Shown here: one piece after another, positions 9,089 to 18,061 of the stretch
Numbering within the stretch: the first letter of the stretch is position 1
Layout: each line of letters begins with the position of its first letter
Assembly: GCF_011040495.1 (NCBI RefSeq)
Contig: NZ_CP049037.1
Location: 3,596,001-3,660,000 of the forward strand
Reading direction: 5' to 3'
DNA length: 64,000 nt
From: Pseudohalocynthiibacter aestuariivivens
Lineage (GTDB): Bacteria; Pseudomonadota; Alphaproteobacteria; Rhodobacterales; Rhodobacteraceae
Position numbers and translations under genes: made by a program
Notes under the pieces: generated by a model
What the model was told of the DNA's origin: nothing
Databases searched by the model: none
Seen by the model: only the letters and a program-made list of their open reading frames with translations

Positions 9089-10525
9089 ATGACTGACACG
9101 CCCCTTATTCATCCGGTGATCCTATGTGGTGGATCAGGCACACGGCTCTGGCCGCTGTCACGGCAGAGCTATCCCAAACAGTTTACGCCATTGATCGGAG
9201 ACGAGACACTGTTTCAGGCGTCGGTCCGTCGCCTTTCTGGTGTTGGGTTCGCGGCTCCTGTGGTCCTGACTGGCGAGCCGTTCCGCTTTATCGTGTTAGA
9301 GCAGTTGGCAGCGGCACAAACACAGCCCCAAGGCGTGCTGATAGAGCCGGAAGGTCGCAATACCGCACCGGCAGTTCTTGCCGCCGCACTATGGCTGGCG
9401 TCGCGCGATGCGAATGCGCTGATGCTGGTGGCACCGTCGGATCATGTGATCCCGGATGCTGCCGCGTTTCGCAAGGCCATAGTGGAGGCAGCACCCCGCG
9501 CCGCCGCTGGCGATCTGGTCACATTTGGCATTCACCCGACGCGGGCCGAAACCGGCTATGGGTGGCTGGAGTTAGCCGAAGGTGCGGATGCATCTGCCAC
9601 AACGCCGCAAGCGTTGGCGCGGTTTGTGGAAAAACCAGACGAGGCCAATGCAGAGGCAATGCTTGCCGCGGGCAGCTATCTGTGGAACGCCGGTATTTTC
9701 CTGCTGTCAGCCCGTGCCGTGATCGCCGCCTTTGAGATGCACGCGCGCGAGATGATTGCGCCGGTCCGCGCAGCTGTCGATGGCGCGCAGGACGATCTGG
9801 GCTTTACCCGGCTGAATGCCGCTGCCTGGGCAGATGTCCCTGATAACTCGATTGATTATGCGATCATGGAGCATGCCGATAATCTTGCGGTCATGCCCTT
9901 TGGTGACGGCTGGTCCGATCTGGGTGATTGGAATGCGGTCTGGGCGGAATGTGGCCCGGACGCGGACGGTAACGTGCTGTCCGACAATGCGACAGCACTG
10001 GGCTGTGCCGGTACCTTGCTGCGCTCTGAAGACGGCGCGCAGGAATTGGTCGGAATCGGGCTCGAGGACATGATCGCCGTGGCGATGCCGGATGCCGTCA
10101 TCGTGGCCCGACGCAATGACAGCCAGCGGGTGAAAGAGGCGGTAACCGCGCTAAAGGCGCGCGGCGTGAAACAAGCAACTGAGTTTCCGGTCGATCACCG
10201 TCCGTGGGGGTGGTTCGAGAGTCTGGTTGTCGGAGAGCGGTTTCAGGTCAAACGCATTGTGGTCAAGCCCGGTGCGGCGCTAAGTCTGCAAAGCCACCAT
10301 CACCGCTCTGAGCACTGGATCGTTGTGCAGGGCACGGCAAAGGTGACTGTGGATGACGAGATCAAACTTATTGGAGAAAATGAAAGCGTTTATATCCCGC
10401 TCGGTGCCGTACATCGCATGGAAAACCCCGGTAAGCTGGAGATGGTCCTGATCGAGGTCCAGACAGGCAGCTATCTGGGCGAGGACGATATCATTCGTTA
10501 CGAGGACGTCTATGCCCGGACTTGA
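9089..10525 (+). CDS. manC: Mannose-1-phosphate guanylyltransferase / mannose-6-phosphate isomerase
   Basis: 478-aa type II bifunctional enzyme. The N-terminal nucleotidyltransferase has the pyrophosphorylase signature CGGSGTRLWPLSRQSYPKQF and FVEKPDEA. The C-terminal cupin (from about residue 370) has the isomerase metal motif SLQSHHHRSEHWIVV with the downstream GAVHRMENPG. It makes GDP-mannose, the substrate of the Gmd two genes upstream, so the three genes form a complete route from mannose-6-phosphate to GDP-L-fucose if a phosphomannomutase is supplied elsewhere. The last 14 bp overlap the next gene. Confidence 0.93.
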   Translation: MTDTPLIHPVILCGGSGTRLWPLSRQSYPKQFTPLIGDETLFQASVRRLSGVGFAAPVVLTGEPFRFIVLEQLAAAQTQPQGVLIEPEGRNTAPAVLAAALWLASRDANALMLVAPSDHVIPDAAAFRKAIVEAAPRAAAGDLVTFGIHPTRAETGYGWLELAEGADASATTPQALARFVEKPDEANAEAMLAAGSYLWNAGIFLLSARAVIAAFEMHAREMIAPVRAAVDGAQDDLGFTRLNAAAWADVPDNSIDYAIMEHADNLAVMPFGDGWSDLGDWNAVWAECGPDADGNVLSDNATALGCAGTLLRSEDGAQELVGIGLEDMIAVAMPDAVIVARRNDSQRVKEAVTALKARGVKQATEFPVDHRPWGWFESLVVGERFQVKRIVVKPGAALSLQSHHHRSEHWIVVQGTAKVTVDDEIKLIGENESVYIPLGAVHRMENPGKLEMVLIEVQTGSYLGEDDIIRYEDVYART

Positions 10526-11399
10526 TCTGACAGGGGCAGACTGGCTGATGGTTGGTGCATCCGGGCGCGTGGGTCGTATGGTGCGCCGTGCTTGGGTGGA
10601 TGATCCGGACGTTGCAATCCGTCTTGTTCCACAACTGCGTAGCGGCACGGTCGCGACTACGGATCGTGTCCTCTATTGGGCACCGCTGGACGGGCCCGAA
10701 CCGTTTGAACGCTATGTGCGCTATGATGGAACACCTGCTGCGTTGATCATGCTTGCGGGGGTGATCCCCGGACCAGACGCAGATTTTTCCACAAATGTCG
10801 GCCTCGCGGTCGCCTGTTTGGAGGCGGCCAAAGCGGCGGGCTGTGAACGGGTATTGATTGCGTCGTCAGTGGCTGTCTACGATCATAGCAGTGATATGCC
10901 GCTGACCGAGGATGCGCCTTGCAACCCGTCGACGCTCTATGGTGCGTCAAAGCTGGCAATGGAGCAGGCATGCGTGCCCTACCGCGATCAAGGGATGGAT
11001 GTGTGCTGCCTGCGGATTGGAAATGTTGTCGGTGCCGATGCCCTGATGCGCAATGCAGAGGCAGGCGGCGATCTGCGCATCGACCGCTTTCCCGCCGGGC
11101 AGGGGCCGAGTCGCCCCTATATCGGTCCCGAAAGTCTGGCGCGGATTGTGAGCACGCTGGCGTCTTGGCCCGAATGCTTGCCCGAAACTCTGAACGTCGC
11201 GGCACCGGGAGGCAGCGACATGAGCGCATTGGCCGATGCCGCAGGCCTGAATTGGGACTGGGCCGTTGCTCCGCGTGATGCAGTTCAGCACATTTCAGTC
11301 GATACATCCCGGCTGTCGCAGTTTTACACGTTCGAACCCGAAGAATGTGCGCCTGAGGGTATGATCGCGCAATTGCGCAAGGTTGGCTCCGGTATCTGA
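10512..11399 (+). CDS. NAD(P)-dependent epimerase/dehydratase family protein
   Basis: Extended-SDR fold protein of 295 aa. Visible are GASGRVGRMV near the N terminus, ASSVAVY with the catalytic serine and YGASKLAME (Y-x3-K). The reaction is unknown: it could be a sugar-nucleotide epimerase/reductase working with the GDP-fucose genes. It overlaps manC by 14 bp, so translation is probably coupled. It ends in front of a bidirectional terminator. Less conserved than its operon partners and without a family-specific signature that I recognise. Confidence 0.8.
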   Translation: MPGLDLTGADWLMVGASGRVGRMVRRAWVDDPDVAIRLVPQLRSGTVATTDRVLYWAPLDGPEPFERYVRYDGTPAALIMLAGVIPGPDADFSTNVGLAVACLEAAKAAGCERVLIASSVAVYDHSSDMPLTEDAPCNPSTLYGASKLAMEQACVPYRDQGMDVCCLRIGNVVGADALMRNAEAGGDLRIDRFPAGQGPSRPYIGPESLARIVSTLASWPECLPETLNVAAPGGSDMSALADAAGLNWDWAVAPRDAVQHISVDTSRLSQFYTFEPEECAPEGMIAQLRKVGSGI

Positions 11400-11437
11400 T
11401 GCCGGACACAAACAGCCCAGATTATTTGGAAAAGTCT

Positions 11438-11463
11438 CCAAGGCCCTATTTCAAAGGCCTTGG
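11438..11463. terminator. Bidirectional intrinsic terminator
   Basis: Perfect 8-bp stem CCAAGGCC / GGCCTTGG with a 10-nt loop, between the convergent epimerase and uspA genes. T-rich sequence follows on the right (TTGATTT) and, read leftward, on the other strand (CTTTTCC). It probably ends both transcripts. Confidence 0.7.
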
Positions 11464-11482
11464 TTGATTTCGATAACGGGCC

Positions 11483-11923
11483 TCAGCGTACGACATAGAC
11501 CGAACATTTGGCATGGCGGACCACGCGCGATGCGTTAGGGCCAAGCAGGAAATCGTGCAGATCGGGCTTGTGCGCGCCGATGACGATCAGACCTGTCTCT
11601 GCTGCCGTAGCGGCCTTCAGGATCTCTTCGTAGGCGTTGCCCGTGGCGACGATATGGCGGATGGACGCGTTTGCCTCCGCGCCCAGCGATGCCTCGATCT
11701 GATCACGCATCAGCTTTGTCGCCTGCGCCAACGCCTTTTCGTGATGGTCCTTGTCGAAATAGCTGCCCACAATGCTCATGCCCAGATCGGGCAGCACGGT
11801 GATCACATCAAGCTGCGCATTGTTGATACCGGCCATGCGTACAGCTTCCTTCAGCACGTTGTCGTCAAGCCCCTTGTTGCTGACGTCAATCGCACAGAGG
11901 ACGGGTTTCCCTATCTGGGTCAT
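11483..11923 (-). CDS. Universal stress protein (UspA family)
   Basis: 146-aa single UspA domain. The ATP-binding pattern G-x2-K/H ... G-P-x-A-S is visible near the C terminus (GAHKPDLHDFLLGPNASRVV). It overlaps the TRAP permease gene by 4 bp and is transcribed after it. UspA proteins coupled to TRAP transporters (TeaD of Halomonas is the known case) modulate transport activity with ATP, so a regulatory role on the TRAP system is likely here by analogy. Confidence 0.88.
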   Translation of the reverse strand: MTQIGKPVLCAIDVSNKGLDDNVLKEAVRMAGINNAQLDVITVLPDLGMSIVGSYFDKDHHEKALAQATKLMRDQIEASLGAEANASIRHIVATGNAYEEILKAATAAETGLIVIGAHKPDLHDFLLGPNASRVVRHAKCSVYVVR

Positions 11924-14529
11924 GCGGGCTCTCCTTCTTTGCTCATGCGGCCGCGTTGCAGCATGGCGATTAGTGCCAACAACAGAAGCGCCGGGATAAA
12001 GATAAGCTCTTTGGGCATCTGGTTAGCCGAGGCCTTGACCGTTACCAGCGTCACAGGCGTGTCACCGTAAAAGTCGAAGCCTTGAAGGTTATCGGCAAAG
12101 GGTGTGCCGAACATCGGTTCGTCCAGTTTCACTGCACCGTCTTCTTCCATGATCATCAGGCCGAAGGTGTCGAGTCGTTCAGCGCCAGTACCTTCGCCGT
12201 CGATCGACATCGACAGAGCGGTTTCCACCATCTCGCCAGTGTCGAAGTCGGGACCAGAGACGATAACTCGCACCTCGTCGCCGGGTATTGCGGCATCCAA
12301 TGTCTGCTCAAACGCCGTGGGTTCGATGATTTTGAACGGCGGTTGGATACGGTCCATCACATAGTCTGGCCGGAACAACAGGAAGGCCACGAGGATCAGT
12401 GCCACGCTTTCATAGACGCGGTTTTTGACCAGAAAGTAATTCATCGTGCCCGCCGTAAAGACAAGGATCGCGATGGTTGCCGATATGGCTACCAGTATCC
12501 CTTGGGTCCATGTCACGTCGATCAGCAACAAGTCGGTGTTGAAGATGAACACGAACGGCAACGCCACAGTCCGCAGACTGTAGAAAAAGGCGATAAAGCC
12601 GGTCTTGATCGCGTCACCGCCTGATACGGCCGCCGCAGCAAAGCTGGCCAGTCCCACAGGGGGTGTCACATCCGCCATGATACCAAAATAGAACACGAAG
12701 AGGTGTACCGCGATCAACGGAACGATCAGTCCCGATTGCGCCCCCAATTCCACCACAACCCCGGCCATCAGTGAACTGACGACGATGTAGTTGGCCGTGG
12801 TCGGCAGGCCCATCCCCAGAATGAGGCTGAGAAGGCCGACCATGATCAGCATCAGGATCAGGTTGCCACCCGAAAGAAATTCGACCAGATCGGCCATGAC
12901 CTGACCAACGCCGGTCAGTGTCACAGTGCCGACGATCACGCCCGCCGTGGCCGTGGCGAGGCCAATACCGATCATGTTGCGCGCCCCGTCGATAAGGCCC
13001 TGCCACAAATCAAACGCACCGTCCTTCAGATGTTCACCCATCTCGCCCGCGCCGCGGAACATCGCCTTGAGCGGACGTTGTGTGAGCAAGATCACAAAGA
13101 GCAAGGTGGTCGCCCAGAAGGCTGATAGGCCGGGTGATTTCTGTTCGATCATCAGGAAGTAAACCAGCACGATGATCGGCAGCAGGTAGTAGAGGCCGGA
13201 TTTGTAGATCTCTCCCACGACGGGCAGTTCGACCTCTTCTGCGTTGGGATCGTCCGGTTCCAGATCGGGGCCTTTGGAGGCGAGCCAGAGCAGTGCGACA
13301 TAGGCCAGAACGATAAGTGCTGACAGGATGATGCCGGAGTTATCGGTCATGCTCACGACCCATTTCACCGGATACTGCACGCCGTAGCAGAGCGCGGCAA
13401 AGCCGACAAAAAAGACCGCCATACCGCCGATGGTCTTACCCATGCTGACGACACGGTTGCCGAGCGTCGGCATGTTGTTCTTTACCGCCTCAAGGTGGAC
13501 GATATAGACCAGCGCGATGTATGAAATCGCCGCCGGCAGGAAGGCATGGGTGATTACCTCGACATAGGAAATGCCTACATATTCGACCATCAGGAAGGCC
13601 GCAGCGCCCATGACGGGCGGCATGATCTGGCCGTTGACAGAGCTGGCCACTTCGACTGCGCCGCCCTTTTCAGAGCTGAACCCGACACGTTTCATCAACG
13701 GGATGGTGAATGTACCGGTGGTGACAACGTTGGCGATGGACGAACCAGAGATCAGGCCCGTAGCCGCAGAGCCGACAACAGCGGCCTTTGCGGGGCCGCC
13801 TCGCAGGTGGCCTAACGCGCCGAATGCCATTTTGATGAAATAGTTGCCCGCTCCCGCTTTTTCCAGCAATGCGCCAAAAAGGACAAAGAGGAACACGAAT
13901 TTGGTAGAAACACCCAGCGCGATGCCGAACACGCCCTCGGACGTGATCCACATGTGGCTCATCGCCTTTTGCAAAGAGGCACCCTTCCAGCGGATTACTT
14001 CGGGCACCCACGGGGACGCCCCAAAGAAGACGTAGCCAAGAAAGATCGTGGCGATGATTGCCATCGCGGGGCCAAGCGCGCGGCGCGCACCCTCAAACAG
14101 CAGGATCAGGCCGATCAGCGCCACCCATTTATCGGTGTCATCGGCAAGGCCACCATTGCTGACGATCTTATCATATACGATGTAGCCGTAGAGCGCGATG
14201 ATTGCGCCGACGATACCCATGACCCAGTCCTGAATGGGCACATAGGTGCGCGGGCTGGATTTTAATGCAGGATAGGCCATGAAAGCGAGGAAAACCGCAA
14301 AGGCGAGGTGTATCTGGCGTGAGTTGTTGATCACGTCGCCGGGTAGAACGTAATTCGATACCGGCGATGCCAGCAGCACCTGAAACACGGACCAGACCAC
14401 GGCAACCACGGCCAGCATCGTTGCGACGCCCGCAGAGGACGGGTTGCGCCCCCCTGCATCAGAGGATGCCACTAACTCCTGTAATTCCGCTTCGCTCAGA
14501 GGGCCTTTGCCCTGCTTGTCATCGACCAT
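11920..14529 (-). CDS. TRAP transporter fused permease (4TM/12TM) with C-terminal DUF3394-like domain
   Basis: 869-aa inner-membrane protein that fuses the small DctQ-like and large DctM-like TRAP subunits, as in TAXI-type systems. There are about 16-18 hydrophobic segments. Conserved DctM stretches include GPAKAAVVGSAATGLISGSS, VNGQIMPPVMGAAAF and GMGLPTTANYIV. The last ~170 residues (about 690-860) carry two or three hydrophobic segments around a soluble stretch, which matches the DUF3394 extension of many such permeases. It uses an ion gradient to import a substrate delivered by the TAXI receptor encoded just upstream. The substrate is unknown; TAXI systems often take dicarboxylates, glutamate or related acids. 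Confidence 0.92.
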   Translation of the reverse strand: MVDDKQGKGPLSEAELQELVASSDAGGRNPSSAGVATMLAVVAVVWSVFQVLLASPVSNYVLPGDVINNSRQIHLAFAVFLAFMAYPALKSSPRTYVPIQDWVMGIVGAIIALYGYIVYDKIVSNGGLADDTDKWVALIGLILLFEGARRALGPAMAIIATIFLGYVFFGASPWVPEVIRWKGASLQKAMSHMWITSEGVFGIALGVSTKFVFLFVLFGALLEKAGAGNYFIKMAFGALGHLRGGPAKAAVVGSAATGLISGSSIANVVTTGTFTIPLMKRVGFSSEKGGAVEVASSVNGQIMPPVMGAAAFLMVEYVGISYVEVITHAFLPAAISYIALVYIVHLEAVKNNMPTLGNRVVSMGKTIGGMAVFFVGFAALCYGVQYPVKWVVSMTDNSGIILSALIVLAYVALLWLASKGPDLEPDDPNAEEVELPVVGEIYKSGLYYLLPIIVLVYFLMIEQKSPGLSAFWATTLLFVILLTQRPLKAMFRGAGEMGEHLKDGAFDLWQGLIDGARNMIGIGLATATAGVIVGTVTLTGVGQVMADLVEFLSGGNLILMLIMVGLLSLILGMGLPTTANYIVVSSLMAGVVVELGAQSGLIVPLIAVHLFVFYFGIMADVTPPVGLASFAAAAVSGGDAIKTGFIAFFYSLRTVALPFVFIFNTDLLLIDVTWTQGILVAISATIAILVFTAGTMNYFLVKNRVYESVALILVAFLLFRPDYVMDRIQPPFKIIEPTAFEQTLDAAIPGDEVRVIVSGPDFDTGEMVETALSMSIDGEGTGAERLDTFGLMIMEEDGAVKLDEPMFGTPFADNLQGFDFYGDTPVTLVTVKASANQMPKELIFIPALLLLALIAMLQRGRMSKEGEPA

Positions 14530-14656
14530 CCCAATGTCTCCCTGTCCCGCTGCGCATTTTTTCTCGCGCTGCTGTTTTTTGTCGCCTTATTCAGACGTTT
14601 AGGTGGTTGGCAGGGGCGGCTATTGTCGCCCCTGCCGAGTGCCGGATCGGGCCAGT

Positions 14657-15628
14657 TTACTCGATCCAGCCTTTTTCGCGGTAATATTTCGCAGCGCCAT
14701 CATGCAGCGGCGCGGACAGGCCAGCCGTCGCCATTTCCTCGGGCTTGAGATTGGCAAACGCAGGGTGCAGCCCGGTGAACGCGTCGAAATTGTCGAAGAC
14801 CGCGCTGACGAGGGCATAGACCGCATCTTCGCTCACGTTGGTGGAACTGACCAGCGTGGCGCCCACACCGAAGGTCGCGGTGTCCTCATCCGATCCGCGA
14901 TACATGCCGCCCGGAACCGTGGCCGTCCGGTAGAATGGGTTATCCGCGATCAGCGCGTCGATTTCGGGACCGGTCACGTTGACCAGAACCGATTCACACG
15001 CAGTGGTGGCCTCTTGGATGGTGCCCGAAGGGTGACCAACGGTAAAGACGATGGCATCCACCTGATTGTCGCACAGCGCGGCGGATTGCTCGGCTGGCTT
15101 CAGTTCCGCGGCGAGGGCGAAATCGTCGCTGGTCCAGCCCTTTTTCTCCATCACGACCTCAAACGTGCCGCGTGCGCCGGAACCGGGGTTGCCGAGGTTG
15201 ACCCGCTTGCCCTTGAGATCGTCGAACGACTTGATCCCGCTGTCGGCGCGCGCCACGACGGTAAATGGTTCGGGGTGGATCGAAAACACTGCGCGCAGGT
15301 CTTCGAATGCGCCATCATCCTCGAATTGAGACGAGCCGTTATAGGCGTGGTACTGCCAGTCGGATTGTGCGACGCCGAATTCCAGCTCGCCAGCGCGGAT
15401 GGTCTTGATGTTGTAGACCGAGCCGCCTGTCGATTCGACCGAGCAGCGAATGCCATGCTCTTTGCGGCCCTTGTTGACCAGACGGCAGATGGCGCCGCCG
15501 GTGGGGTAATAGACGCCGGTAACACCGCCGGTGCCGATGGTGATGAACTCTTCGGCATAGGCCGCCGGTGCCATCAGCGTGGCCATTGCGGCCCCCGCGA
15601 TCGTGAACTTAAATTTGGAAAACATCAT
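14657..15628 (-). CDS. TRAP transporter TAXI-family solute receptor
   Basis: Periplasmic binding protein of 323 aa with a signal peptide (about residues 1-25, ending APAAYA). The mature start EEFITIGTGGVTGVYYPTGG is the hallmark of the TAXI family. Two ATGs (15628 and 15625) stand side by side behind GGGAG; either could be used. It captures the substrate for the fused permease encoded 127 bp downstream. Lying between the RpiR regulator gene and the permease gene, it is probably in one transcript with them. Confidence 0.93.
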   Translation of the reverse strand: MMFSKFKFTIAGAAMATLMAPAAYAEEFITIGTGGVTGVYYPTGGAICRLVNKGRKEHGIRCSVESTGGSVYNIKTIRAGELEFGVAQSDWQYHAYNGSSQFEDDGAFEDLRAVFSIHPEPFTVVARADSGIKSFDDLKGKRVNLGNPGSGARGTFEVVMEKKGWTSDDFALAAELKPAEQSAALCDNQVDAIVFTVGHPSGTIQEATTACESVLVNVTGPEIDALIADNPFYRTATVPGGMYRGSDEDTATFGVGATLVSSTNVSEDAVYALVSAVFDNFDAFTGLHPAFANLKPEEMATAGLSAPLHDGAAKYYREKGWIE

Positions 15629-15665
15629 TTTCTCCCTTTTCTTGTTGATGTTCTTTGGTTTCGTC

Positions 15666-16538
15666 TCATCCGCCAGCTTCTTCCAGCTTGCGGTTTCGGG
15701 TTTCGACCTCGGCGATGCGGCCCGTGGCCTCGGCGCCAGTGCGCCCGGCGAGCATGCCGATCATCGTTTCGACCAAAAAGAGTGTCGCCACATAGGACGA
15801 AAAGAAATGCGGGCTGCCAGTGGGCACCAGAAATCCCGCATCGGCTTGGGCCAATGCGGGGCACGTGTGACTATCGGTGATGACCACCACAAAAACGCCG
15901 AGTTCCCTAGCCTGAGCAGCGGCGAGGATGGACTTGCGGGCAAATGGTGGCTTGGTCACGATAACCAGCGAATCGTCGACCCCCAGACCCGTCAGCGCAC
16001 TGCCGATTGACGCCCCCATCCGGCCCGCGATGTGCCAGTTGTCGGTCAGGAAATTCGCCATATACGACATATGCTCTACGATCCCCGTCGATCCCAATGC
16101 GCCCAGCAGCAGCACACGCCGCGACCGATGCAGCCGTTCAACCGTCCGTTCCAGAAGGTCGTGATCCACACCCGCAGCAAGGGTTTGCACATTTGCCAAA
16201 CAAGCGTCGCGATGCGCGCCGAGAAAGTCAAGCGTGCCGGTGGATTGGTCCTGCTGCAAGCGTCGCGCCCGGTCGGCAAAGCTGTGACCATGTGGGTCGA
16301 TCTGCCGGTCGATCCGGCTGCGCATTTCATCGCGCAGCGCCTCGAAATCAGCGTATCCCAGTCGCCGGGCCAACCGCGAGAATGTAGCGGGCGGCAATGC
16401 AGCCTCGCCTGCGATCGAACGCAGGCTGCGCGTGGCTGTGTTGAGCGGGTTGGCGGCCACATAGTCACCCGCCTGACGCAGTCGATCACTCAATCGATCA
16501 TATTCAGCCGCCAGCCGCTGCGAAAACGCGCCATCCAA
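15666..16538 (-). CDS. MurR/RpiR family transcriptional regulator
   Basis: 290 aa with an N-terminal helix-turn-helix of the HTH_6 type (about residues 1-80; LPPATFSRLARRLGY is the recognition region) and a C-terminal SIS sugar-phosphate-binding domain (about 125-255; LLLGALGSTG and VIVTKPPFARKS). Such proteins sense phosphorylated or amino sugars and related ligands. It is divergent from an aminotransferase gene and upstream of the TAXI-TRAP genes, so it probably controls both. The spacer holds a 21-bp perfect palindrome that is the obvious operator candidate. Confidence 0.9.
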   Translation of the reverse strand: MDGAFSQRLAAEYDRLSDRLRQAGDYVAANPLNTATRSLRSIAGEAALPPATFSRLARRLGYADFEALRDEMRSRIDRQIDPHGHSFADRARRLQQDQSTGTLDFLGAHRDACLANVQTLAAGVDHDLLERTVERLHRSRRVLLLGALGSTGIVEHMSYMANFLTDNWHIAGRMGASIGSALTGLGVDDSLVIVTKPPFARKSILAAAQARELGVFVVVITDSHTCPALAQADAGFLVPTGSPHFFSSYVATLFLVETMIGMLAGRTGAEATGRIAEVETRNRKLEEAGG

Positions 16539-16583
16539 TAGATGCCCCTCCCAAGATGTCGGAAATGGAGTGTTTCAACTGTT

Positions 16584-16604
16584 TCATATCTTGTCAAGAT
16601 ATGA
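16584..16604. promoter_or_regulatory. 21-bp perfect palindrome, candidate RpiR operator
   Basis: Arms TCATATCTTG and CAAGATATGA flank a single central T. The site lies 45 bp upstream of the RpiR start and 66 bp upstream of the aminotransferase start. The hexamer GTTTCA occurs three times around it (16572, 16581, 16612). Its perfect symmetry and position between divergent genes make it a strong operator candidate. Confidence 0.65.
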
Positions 16605-16670
16605 CTCATGTGTTTCAGTTTGCCATCGCGGCAGGTCGCGACTCGTCTCTTTTCAGGATTGCGATACGCC

Positions 16671-17993
16671 ATGAGCCACGTCTTTCCCCGCCATTCCAAA
16701 TCCCCTCCGCGTTTGGCGACACGTGGTGAGGGTCCTTATCTCTTTGACACTGACGGACGCGCCTATCTCGATGGCTCCGGCGGGGCGGCGGTGTCGTGTC
16801 TGGGGCATTCGGATGCGGAGGTGATCGCCGCCATTCAGGCACAGGTCGGTACCATGGCGTATGCGCATACGTCCTTCTTTACGTCCGAACCGGCCGAGGA
16901 ACTGGCTGACCTGCTGATTGCTCATGCGCCCGAAGGACTCGATCGGGTCTATTTCGTTTCGGGCGGATCCGAGGCGGTAGAAACTGCGCTGAAACTCGCG
17001 CGGCAATACATGCTGGAGATTGGCCAATCGCAACGCGGTCGCTTCATCGCGCGCAGGCAGAGCTATCACGGCAACACGCTGGCGGCATTGGCCACCGGAG
17101 GAAATGCGTGGCGCAAGGAGCCTTTCGCGCCGCTGATGATCGACACCACCCATATTGCGCCCTGTTACGCCTACCGCGACCAGCAAGACGACGAGAGCGC
17201 CGAGGCCTACGGTCTGCGCGTGGCGGATGAACTGGAAGCCGAGCTGCAGCGTGTTGGCCCGGAGACGGTGATCGGTTTTATCGCGGAGCCAGTGGTCGGC
17301 GCCACGCTGGGCGCAGTGCCTGCGGTGCCCGGATATTTCAAGCGTATCCGCGAGATTTGTGATCGATACGGCATACTGTTGATCCTTGATGAAGTGATGT
17401 GCGGGATGGGGCGGACAGGCACGCTGTTTGCCTGCGAACAGGAGGACGTGCGCCCCGATATTGTCATTATCGCCAAAGGGTTGGGCGCGGGTTATCAACC
17501 GATCGCGGCGACGCTGTGTTCGGCCGCCATCCATGACGCAATCGAAAGCGGATCGGGCTTTTTTCAACATGGGCATACCTATATCGGACATCCGGTGGCC
17601 TGCGCGGCAGGGTTGGCCGTGGTAACGAAACTGACCGAGGGCGGACTGACGGTGCGAGCGGCAGAACTGGGCGACATGCTGGATGCCAAGCTGCGGGCAG
17701 CGCTTGGACAGCATCCACATATTGGCGACATTCGCGGGCGGGGCATGTTCCGTGGGCTGGAGGTGGTCGAGGATCGCGAGACCAAGACGCCATTTGATCC
17801 GGCCCGCGGGGTGCATAAGGCGCTGAAGAAAGCGGCGTTTGAGGCTGGTCTGCTATGCTATCCGATGGGGGGTACGATTGATGGTCAGCGCGGTGATCAT
17901 GTGCTTTTGGCGCCGCCGTTTATCCTGAACGAGAGCCAGATCGACGAACTTGTAGAGAAGCTGGGCGGCGCCTTTAAGACGGTGCTGGGATAG
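16671..17993 (+). CDS. Class III (PLP-dependent) aminotransferase
   Basis: 440 aa from the ATG at 16671; the frame is open to 16608, but that extension would run into the operator palindrome and has no family homology. PLP-binding features: ILDEVMCGMGRTG with D240, and the Schiff-base lysine K269 in IIAKGLGAGYQP. The family includes omega-amino acid, diamine, taurine and beta-alanine:pyruvate transaminases. Given divergence from an RpiR regulator and nearness to a TAXI-TRAP importer, it probably starts breakdown of an imported amine or amino acid. The exact substrate is unknown. Confidence 0.92.
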   Translation: MSHVFPRHSKSPPRLATRGEGPYLFDTDGRAYLDGSGGAAVSCLGHSDAEVIAAIQAQVGTMAYAHTSFFTSEPAEELADLLIAHAPEGLDRVYFVSGGSEAVETALKLARQYMLEIGQSQRGRFIARRQSYHGNTLAALATGGNAWRKEPFAPLMIDTTHIAPCYAYRDQQDDESAEAYGLRVADELEAELQRVGPETVIGFIAEPVVGATLGAVPAVPGYFKRIREICDRYGILLILDEVMCGMGRTGTLFACEQEDVRPDIVIIAKGLGAGYQPIAATLCSAAIHDAIESGSGFFQHGHTYIGHPVACAAGLAVVTKLTEGGLTVRAAELGDMLDAKLRAALGQHPHIGDIRGRGMFRGLEVVEDRETKTPFDPARGVHKALKKAAFEAGLLCYPMGGTIDGQRGDHVLLAPPFILNESQIDELVEKLGGAFKTVLG

Positions 17994-18061
17994 TCGCAGG
18001 GGATCCATGAGGTGACCGCGCACAACGGCATGTGCCGTGTGATAGCGATTATGATCTATTA

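Noticed and set aside
14603-15880. 425-codon plus-strand frame opposite the TAXI receptor and the RpiR end
   Set aside because: It spans two genes and the gap between them on the other strand and has no recognisable domain; composition effect.
18018-18040. Imperfect stem between the convergent aminotransferase and the orphan gene
   Set aside because: The arms differ by one base insertion and no T-tract follows on either strand, so I do not list it as a terminator.
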